Shown here: positions 56,701-64,000 of the stretch, piece after piece
Layout: every line of letters begins with the position of its first letter
Numbering within the stretch: the first letter of the stretch is position 1
The notes under the pieces: generated by a model
The model's database searches: none
What the model saw: the letters and a program-made list of their open reading frames with translations, nothing else
What the model was told of the DNA's origin: nothing
Origin: Platycnemis pennipes
Lineage: Eukaryota; Arthropoda; Insecta; Odonata; Platycnemididae
DNA length: 64,000 bases
Assembly (NCBI GenBank): GCA_933228895.1
Contig: OW121854.1
Span: 6,141,131-6,205,130, forward strand
Reading direction: 5' to 3'
Program-made: the position numbers and the translations under genes

Positions 56701-58011
56701 TAAATTCACATAGTATCAACTGTGCCTTTTAAATAGGGTATGTTCAGCGGAAAATAGGTGTTTCTAGGGTACGTTGGAAAATTTGATGCTAGCGCAACTT
56801 ATACTGAAGGTGCGTAGTTACTGCTATGTGATAAATAATTTGAAAAATGAAATAACATGCTTAGGAATCATATATAGTTAGTTATAATTATCCAGAAAAT
56901 ATTTAATTCAATTGCTGTATGTAATGTACATGGTACTTGTTTAATTTTTTGCAATGGGAGCGTTTACTCGGAACCGAAATCGCAATTTTGTACACGAGAT
57001 TGTTAGATGGAAACGAAAAATGAGTTTAATGAAAAATTAATCTTCTAACCTCAACCATTCCCTAATAAATAAAAAATTAAAATAAGCAAAAGGTAACGCC
57101 CACCGAAAACGCTGCTTTGATAACTTTGGCGTCATTTTCCTCCCGTCCTTGACTGCTTTTAGGGCAAGGGTCGGGAGTGGAGGGAGGTTCTCGTAAGATC
57201 TGCTCGCACAGATCCTGTCGCAATCGCTCCCATTGGCAGAGACTGCTGTGTCCCCCCTTTTGCGATGTGGCAAAGTAGCTTCACGGGCTCATTTATAATT
57301 GGACGAAGTCGATACACGTCAGAGGTTGCACCACGCCCACTTTTCCGAAAGGGTTAAAAAAATCAGTTTTTCACCGCTTATAACTTGAAAAATAATTGAC
57401 GGATCAAAAAAATGTAAATATGGGTCTTTTTAATTTTCAAACTTGATCAGATCCGGCAATGAAAAGAATATGGTAAACGTGCCCATCGTGTCTGTAACAA
57501 TGCCGCCGAGGGATTAAGGCCTTGAAGCCGTGTATTTTTCGCATCCATTCCTGCCTTTCGCCTGTGCGACCATTATGCTTTATCTGAGTGGGCCCTTGAG
57601 CTTGAAAGTCGCATTGGGGACGCTTTGGGCAGTTTAACGTTGAAAAATGGCTCGGGGTTGATCCTTTGGACAAACATGGAAAGGGGGAGGGCTGGCGCCA
57701 CCGTCGCGAATCGTGGCCGTGCGACGCAAACAAGAGAGACCCACAAGCGTCTTTTGTTTTTGCTCCGCACCCCTCACCCGGGAGAGACGCCCGTTTGATT
57801 GCGAGGCCGGGGAGCGGGAACTGGGATGGGGTGTGGAAGAGGGGTAAGACTCCCCTGGGAGCCACGGCCTCCCGACATGAGGAGAGGGTGGAACAGTTGA
57901 CAAGCGACATTCCGCCGACGTCATTCGACTTCGGACGTTGTCTTCACTTTCGACCCTAAATTGACTCGTAGGTAACACTTTGATTGCTCCTCGCATGTCG
58001 TGTTCTTATTC
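53728..58011. other. No recognised gene (4.3 kb); GC-rich blocks 55590-56040 and 57430-57960
   Basis: Both GC-rich blocks are CG-dinucleotide-rich and carry overlapping frames (57437-57996 the longest) with no known domain. They may be CpG-rich regulatory DNA or unmethylated repeats. A small hairpin AGGCCGTAA/TTACGGCCT lies at 55392-55414. The remainder is AT-rich and featureless. Confidence 0.4.
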
Positions 58012-58137
58012 GAAGGAGACGACCGACAGATAAGGTCATTTGCGCCATAAAGCATAAGTGGATTGCTTGGAAAGAGTTGAACATTTAGAGAGGGAAGTAA
58101 GGGAGGAGAGAAACCTGGCGTCAGTATTAGACTGTTC
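58012..58137 (-). repeat. S1 SINE, left part (split by MITE)
   Basis: Starts with AAGGTCATTTGCGCC, as at 86-100, has GAGAGAAACCTGGCGTCAGT ATTAGACTGTTC and is interrupted at TTA (58138-58140). It continues at 58529 as GCGAAAGTCGTTAATG... until about 58568. Confidence 0.75.
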
Positions 58138-58140
58138 TTA

Positions 58141-58525
58141 AGGCCGTTTTACACGATACAATTTAAATGCAATGGTGGGTGGCGTTACTTGGTGGAACTC
58201 CTTCATGGTGAACACCAAGGGGGAAAAATACATTGCTGGTCCACAGGATAGAATTTTGATTGCGTCCGCTTTCAATACTGCGCATCATCATCTGGCCCGT
58301 GTGTTCACGATACAATTTTTGCCCAATTTCTTGCACAAACGCCTCTATGAAGAAATTGTACCAAGTAAAGTGGCAAATTGTGTGAACGCTTTTACGGATG
58401 TCTGAAGGACTGCATGAAAAATAGAACCTGTTCGAATTCCATTCAGAAACACATACAATGTCGTTCAGTTTATGAAAGTGTTTGTACAAGAAATTGTACA
58501 AAAATTGTATCGTGTAAAGCGGCCT
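58141..58525. mobile_element. PIF/Harbinger-type MITE (385 bp) with TTA duplication
   Basis: Inverted ends of 24 bases (AGGCCGTTTTACACGATACA ATTT versus AGGCCGCTTTACACGATACA ATTT, one difference). Flanked by TTA at 58138-58140 and 58526-58528. The SINE reads through perfectly when the element and one TTA are removed. Several internal copies of CAAATTG/ACAATTT motifs. Frames inside (112 codons, minus) are not recognised. Confidence 0.9.
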
Positions 58526-58565
58526 TTAGCGAAAGTCGTTAATGTGTCCACACTTCTTGTCTCAT

Positions 58566-59182
58566 CCGATAGTTGTTCTCCTAGAACAGAAGAAATTGAC
58601 GGGAAAATAATGTTTAAAAGCATTCAGGAAGATAGAAAATCAAAAGGCAGGATATCTTTTAACTAGATTAGCTCTTAGTGTTGCATTAAAACGTTATGGT
58701 TTGACCCTGCACCAGATAACTCGTGTAAAATACTAAATCCCCTGTATATATATGAACAACTATAATCTTCCACCACTGAGAACTCGGGATGTATTTATAG
58801 AATGAGACGTGCTGATGATAACGCCGGCTTTCGCTCCACCTTTCCTCCTCCGCACTTTGAAAACTTGGAGCCTCTTCCCGGTCGCGTGACGATTAATAAT
58901 TACGCAGTTGAAAATTTGCCTTTTAAAAATAGCCAACCAAATTGTTCATTCTTTACTTCGCCTTAGAACCAGTTGTCGTTGCCTTTTATTTGAGATACGA
59001 CACACTTTTTCATTACATTATCACATGACAATTATCCTCTTGCATCCACTAAAACAGGTTCTTACAGGCTATGGTAATTGAATACCAATTTTCCAATTTA
59101 TGCAGGACAGCGTCGTAGAGACTCATCAACAGCATATAGTTGCCAAACGTAATTCTCCGAACTTTTTAACTGTTCTATCTTC
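58566..59182. other. No recognised feature
   Basis: Spacer between the MITE and its partial duplicate. Confidence 0.5.
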
Positions 59183-59428
59183 AATTTGCCACCCTGTTCT
59201 TGCACAAACGCTTCTATGAGGAAATTGTGCCAAGTAAAGCGGCAAATTGTGTGGACGCTTTTACGAATATCTGAATGACTGTATGGAAAATAGAACCTGT
59301 TCTAATTCCATTCAGAAACACATACAATATCGTTCAGTTTATGCAAGTGTTTGTACAAAAAATTGTATCGTGTAAAGCGTCCTTTAGCGAAAAGCGTTAA
59401 TGCGTCCACACTTCTTGTCCATATCAAA
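59183..59428. repeat. Partial duplicate of MITE plus SINE flank
   Basis: Matches about 58323-58568: TTCTTGCACAAACGC.TCTAT, GTACAAAAAATTGTATCGTG TAAAGCG, then CTTTAGCGAAAAGCGTTAAT GCGTCCACACTTCTTGTC. It includes the TTA and the SINE sequence beyond the MITE end (59384-59428), so it copies the composite and not just the MITE. The left MITE end is missing. Confidence 0.8.
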
Positions 59429-59454
59429 TGAAGCGAAGTATCGGATTACAATTA

Positions 59455-59495
59455 ACGGAATTGTACAAAAAATTGTATCGTGTAAAACAATATTG
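59455..59495. repeat. Third fragment of the MITE right end
   Basis: GAATTGTACAAAAAATTGTA TCGTGTAAAAC repeats the inner part of the MITE terminus without its outer tip. Confidence 0.55.
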
Positions 59496-60664
59496 TGGGT
59501 AAAACAAGAATGTGGGCTAGGAAGGTTGTTAAGTATTCTCATCCCTCCGGCTGCAAAGTGTATTCATCCATTGAGGTGAACGTTACTTAGGATCACAGAA
59601 TAATTCAACTCTTTTAAAGTACAAAGCCTAACCATATCAAGTTCAAATGAAACGCGAATGACGTAATGGCATGGAAACATGCGTAGAAATGCCAATGCAG
59701 TCGGATTACAAGTTGTGTGGGGCTGTGCAAAATTCAAAAATATGTACCTACTCCTATTATTCGTCCATTCCGTTTCTATCCCTGGACCTTTTTGTTGTTG
59801 CCAATTGTGTTTGTAATAGTATGGAGAGAACGTAAACTCATGGATTATTACTGTTTTTGATATTATGTATTTTTTCACCAACATTTTTCATGTTCAATCC
59901 CTGAGTGTATACTTTCCCCTGCCCACGATATTAGTTTTGAATAAAATATCCCGAAGATGACGAATTTGAATGTGGAGAAAGGGATTTGAATGTGCAACGT
60001 GAGTCCATTATCACGCGTATTTTCGTGAGTAATCAGCACTACTCATCCTTGTGGTGCAGGAGGCCAGTCGACGAGCTAGCGCGCAGAAGCGCTGCGCAGG
60101 GAGAATATGAGATTGAATTTCCGATCAGAAAGTTCCAGAACAAGTTTAGAGCACTTTAGCGTAAAGGCTTTGCTGAAAAAAAATAAAGTCAAGTCTTGCT
60201 CTCTCCAACCAATCCGCCTTTTGTTTTTCACAGTTTTTTCTGAATATAGGGGTGGATAGTAAAAGCGTTTTATGAAGCCTTCGGAGTGGGATCCGTTTTG
60301 CTGTCCGCCAAGTTCTCCGTTTAGCGGCATCGCGAGGCTGCAGTCCTGTAAACAACCGCTTGGCGTTCGCAGTGGAGTGCCCCCATCATGGGACTTCGTC
60401 TATTTTGTGCATTCCCAGTCTAGTTTGGCGAGACGAAGAATAGAAGGCACTCGAGACATTGGGTCTCTCAGATGCCCCAAAAATCAATGCCGCGTTCCTT
60501 TCTTTCGTTTCGTCAAGATTTAGATCCGGAGTTTTGCACTGCAACGGGTTTAGTTCCTCCTGTGATCGGGCTTCCGTTGAAAAGATCGGTATCGCTGTAA
60601 AATAAACTTTCTAGTGCTTAGAGTTCGATTTTGTTATTAAATTACTATTTACACTTCTGTGGGT
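59496..60664. other. No recognised feature
   Basis: Frames at 59564-59884, 60076-60355 and 60272-60523 have no known domain. Confidence 0.45.
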
Positions 60665-60965
60665 TTGGGTCAGGATGGTGTAGTAATAAGGGTACTAGTC
60701 TACAGGGCCCGGTTTGGCAGTGGAAGATATTTTGCATTGGTAAACGGGCCCTTCCTTGCCTGTTTTCTGGAAAACAATCAAGTATAGTACTTCGTCCGTC
60801 AGATGGAACGTTTAGCCGTGACCCCTTGGCACCTTTCTTTGAGAGCAGGCTAGTGCCGACGCCAGGTTTCTCTCCGCATTTCCAACCTTAACCTTCCATA
60901 TCCACCCTTACTCCTTTCCTCCCGGTGTGAAGCACCAATATGGGCAGGTTCAGACTTGAAACTCA
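60665..60965 (+). repeat. S1 SINE, plus orientation, full length
   Basis: Head TGGGTCAGGATGGTGTAGTA ATAAGGGTACTAG; body CGTCCGTCAGATGGAACGTT, TTGAGAGCAGGCTAGTGCCG ACGCCAGGTTTCTCTCC; 3' end TCCTCCCGGTGTGAAGCACC ... GGTTCAGACTTGAAACTC. The orientation is opposite to most copies in the window. Confidence 0.8.
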
Positions 60966-61240
60966 GATAAGGTTTCACTACCTCGCGGAAACGTAATAGC
61001 CTCGAGGCTCAGGATTATTAGGGTGGATAACGCAAATTTTCACTTGTGAGTCTAATTACTTTGGGAGCTTTGATGTGTCTCGAAAGGTTTTCGTATATAT
61101 CTTTCAATTTGGTAAAAACAGTTGATAAACTGACATAAAAAGTGAATCAGCCTTCAATCACGCTTATTTATCTACCTATCTTTGAGTATATTTCTACCGA
61201 TAATTAACCTTCATTATGGCTGTATGCTTGTTGCTAGGGT
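60966..61240. other. No recognised feature
   Basis: Short AT-rich interval. Confidence 0.5.
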
Positions 61241-61705
61241 GTACCTGGCCTTCTTATTCGGGTGTGTTACCGGACGTTTTGTGGCTGTTGCCGGTCACTT
61301 AAGGGTCTGCAGTAGCTGTCGAGTTGGTGGGTTCATATAGTGGTTCATGGAGGGAAGAGGATGAGAAGAGAAGGGGTGGAAGGAGTAGTCCTTGAATTTT
61401 TATTTAAGTTCTAAGCAGGGTCCCACGGGTGGCAGATTTTGAAGCCACAATTTCTATCGTAGTTTTGTTTGCATCTTCTTACCTCCAACGCTTCGCGGAT
61501 CAGCAAGGTATTGAAGTTTTTCACTTTCGCGATTATCTTAGTTTGTGTAAGGTCAATCGCGTATCCGAGGTTGCATGTTCCGCCAACGCTTACTTTGAGG
61601 GTTGTCCCAGTGGAATAGCCCACTGGTGTTCTTCTAAGCGGGTTTTAATTTAGCGTCAGGTATTGCCGATAGGTATATTTCTACTCGCAGGTTTGACATG
61701 GTATT
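61241..61705 (-). pseudogene. Penelope-like element, GIY-YIG end, second copy
   Basis: Minus strand. GYAIDLTQTKIIAKVKNFNT LLIREALEVRRCKQNYDRNC GFKICHPWDP (61580-61415) aligns residue by residue with the copy at 5.97-6.2 kb (GHAIDLKETKIIAKVKNFKP). Upstream, a worn HEIPCQTC block (about 61710-61690) stands where the conserved IPC..C of these proteins lies, and the YIG block is mutated and carries a stop. 3' end motif GGACGTTTTGTGGCTGTTGC at about 61272 is shared with the first copy. Non-functional. Confidence 0.75.
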
Positions 61706-61931
61706 TCATGACTCCTTCCACCAGAAAAGTTATTTGTCCTTCACACTATTATGGTAACTTCTAATTTTTAAATACGGCTTGAAGACAGTTTTGATTTCGT
61801 GCGGAGAACGTTTCCGATTCGGGTCAATACGTCGGTTGATAACACACCTGAATGAGTACGAGGGGTACAGCCGAACAGCAAATGTACAGCTATGATGACC
61901 CGCGGAAGCTTCGACCAAGAATTATCTCTCA
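61706..61931. other. No recognised feature
   Basis: May hold further decayed Penelope-like coding sequence, but no motif is readable. Confidence 0.4.
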
Positions 61932-61935
61932 TTAA

Positions 61936-62672
61936 TGAGGTTGATCCGAAAAGTGAAAGTCATGTCATTTATTTTATATTTTCAGCACTTATGGAACTAA
62001 AGTTCCTCTATCTAATAAAGTAAAGATAATTATATCAACCCATACTCCTTTTTCCACAAATTGCATTTGAAATTACATACGATTAACGGCAAGAATGGCC
62101 ATCACATGGGAATATAACGTTTAAAAATACCATAGTGACTGCCATTTTTGCAAAAAACTGATATTTTATGCGTAATTTCACAAGAAATAAAATGACACGA
62201 AAAAAAAGGCATCAACCCACCGTATTTTTCGCTAAATCCACCAATTTCTTTGCTTATACCTAGCAGACAAAATGCGTTAGTTGTCTTCAAGTGGCGCTGC
62301 GGTCGCTCTAGCCAAAATGTATGGCGTATGAATAATATCATTACTAATGAGATATTAAAGCATATTTCAGAAAAATATTATAACATAACGTTTGATAGTA
62401 ATATTCTGGTGTTATACATTTGTAAACTCATTGAGTACATGAATTTATTTCTTTAAAGTAAATGCTGAATTGACTCCATCGTCGAGCTGATTAAAATTAT
62501 AATAAAAAATAAATTCTTCGACTTTACATCGTATTTATTGTGATACTTATGACTTTCAATAGGTTATATAATTTTTTTTGTGAAGTTAGGATCACTTAGC
62601 AGGCATATACTCGTACTTAAATTAATAAGATTCCTTAGACAACTTGACTCAAGCAGCCGCGAGCCAACCTCC
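61936..62672 (-). mobile_element. 737-bp TTAA element, copy B
   Basis: Flanked by TTAA at 61932-61935 and 62673-62676. Ends TGAGGTTGATCCG and, read inward, GGAGGTTGGCTCGCG. Reverse complement of copy A (19318-20053) along its entire length with scattered substitutions and nearly no net length change. Frames inside (62102-62341, 62250-62456) are not conserved between the copies, so it is non-coding. Confidence 0.85.
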
Positions 62673-62676
62673 TTAA

Positions 62677-64000
62677 TTACTAATTAGATTGGGTTTGGTT
62701 TCTGCCTTCTTTTGCTTTCTTCTTTAAGAAGTTCTCGGCGTTTCCCTCTTCCTTTCGATCCCGCGGGACATTTCCATTCCTCTTGCTTGACCAGAGAGTA
62801 CCCTGGGAGCGACCTGGCGAGGGCCAGCAGCCCCGACTATGAACTGCACATCCCCGGCCACAGTCCTGCTTCACGCCCACCCACATCACTCCGTCCCATT
62901 TTTTCACCATTTATTCTCCCGACTCAGCCCCTTTCACTTGCTCTTGGAATGTTGCCATGGAAGCCGATTGTCCGCGAGAAAAATGCGAAAAAATAAACGG
63001 AAAAGAAACGAAATGGAATTACTTGTCCTCTGCGGATTCCAGCCAATCAAGTGAGACGCTCATCCTCTTCCCCTCCCCCCCCCCCCTCGTCCCATCCCCG
63101 ACACCCCTAAGTCTTCAAATACACCCCTATTCCCAAATCGTTCTTCCTGCGTCTTTGAAATTTACTTACTGCCTATGACGGAGGTTTTTTCTGGAGATAA
63201 AGGATTGAATATTCTTACAGAAGTCATATTGGCACAAATGGTAGGGTGTGTAGCATTTTATTACTTGGGCTTTTCCCAATGAGGTTTCCAAATGTCCGCG
63301 TCAGCCTTCGATTTCTCATTTCGGTACTCTTCTTCAGTAGCGCGGAATTGGTTGCCTATTGGCGGTTTGAGCACGATGACCACCTCTCGACTTATTGAGT
63401 AAGTCTGAATAGCAAAGATATAACCTTGGATGATTCAATATTAAAATTGGAATGTGAGCATTCGAAACCAACCAACTGGAAAGTCTGCAAATAAGTGGAC
63501 CTCAAAAGTCTCCATTACATTGAACACGTAAGTGGCGTGATTAAAGTTTACCACAGCATACATGGACAGTCAGGTGAATGCATGTGTGAAGAATGGGCTT
63601 ACTGAAAGGTTGCCCGCTATTCGCAATTTGACGAAACATTTCATTATGCTTCAATCCTTTGCCTCACATCAAATATGAGACTTCAGAACCACCTATTCTG
63701 GCACGTAGAGACCAAAGGCAAGGATATTTATAGATCCTTAACTGAGATAAAATATAATCGTTTTTCCAACACACACTTTGCGGAAGAAACGACAATGCAT
63801 GCATAAAAAAACTAAAAAACGATTTTCTCATTAACGCATTGAATAATTGCTCGGCAAAAAAACAATGCCGTCTTTTGAAAGCATGCGCACTGCTGTTCGT
63901 TTCTTTCTTTACATATAGATTTAAAATCATTTTGCGTAGTGTGGATCTCCTCCCAGTTGTGATCATTTTCATTGAATGATATCGAATGCAGATCGATTCT
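62677..64000. other. No recognised gene; possible Penelope-like motif near 63285-63345
   Basis: 62700-63180 is C-rich with open frames of no known domain. On the minus strand about 63345-63285 reads CTGAAGAAGAGTACC ... ATCGAAGGCTGACG, the layout of Penelope-like terminal repeats (compare 26758-26790). 63360-64000 has no recognised feature. Confidence 0.4.

Noticed and set aside
57437..57996. Overlapping 157- and 120-codon frames
   Set aside because: GC-rich DNA keeps several phases open; no recognised protein.
58163..58501. 112-codon frame inside the MITE as a transposase remnant
   Set aside because: No PIF/Harbinger motif; the element is too short and the frame spans the inverted end.
1..64000. 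CRISPR array or bacterial operon
   Set aside because: No regularly spaced direct repeats, no gene arrays with ribosome binding sites; repeats are eukaryotic.
1..64000. LTR retrotransposon or endogenous virus
   Set aside because: No paired direct terminal repeats, no protease, integrase or envelope-like frames seen.

Overview
This 64 kb window is AT-rich, intergenic eukaryotic DNA, most likely from an arthropod and probably an insect. The evidence is its repeats: tRNA-derived SINEs, RTE and CR1 LINEs, Penelope-like elements, mariner, piggyBac, hAT, PIF/Harbinger and Transib-type DNA transposons, mostly broken and nested. There are no bacterial-style gene arrays, and I could not recognise a single host protein-coding exon. 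The organism call is an inference from repeat content and could be wrong at the level of order.

Layout. 0-16 kb: SINE heads and fragments, short CR1 tails, RTE scraps, a Penelope-like remnant with a readable GIY-YIG motif (5.9-6.5 kb), and a single Transib-like terminus at 5.56 kb. 17.4-18.6 kb: a decayed hAT element with an 8-bp target duplication. 19.3-20.05 kb: a 736-bp TTAA element. 20.09-22.49 kb: the best preserved coding sequence, a 5'-truncated RTE-clade LINE with an open 791-codon frame and a 13-bp target duplication. 22.69-26.75 kb: a 4,061-bp element with two near-identical 980-bp terminal inverted repeats, CACAGTG tips and a 5-bp CGACG duplication, which I assign to the Transib (RAG1-related) superfamily; it sits inside a Penelope-like repeat. 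27.66-30.63 kb: a decayed piggyBac element. 32.05-33.46 kb: a large PIF/Harbinger-like element. 34.48-35.56 kb: a mariner with a dead transposase and a small hairpin insertion.

36-49 kb: a cluster of CR1 3' ends, all on the minus strand, RTE fragments in both directions, and a 333-bp hAT-like MITE. 52.5-53.7 kb: an RTE fragment followed by two SINEs. 58-59.4 kb: a Harbinger-type MITE inserted in a SINE, and a duplicated piece of that composite. 60.7-62.7 kb: a SINE, a second Penelope-like remnant and a second copy of the TTAA element (737 bp, opposite orientation).

Nothing here forms an operon or a working host pathway. The interest lies in the mobile elements, several of which can be dated relative to each other by nesting and confirmed by target-site duplications. 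The most notable is the long-armed Transib-type element with tips that match the V(D)J recombination heptamer and a transposase-like interior in three broken reading frames.
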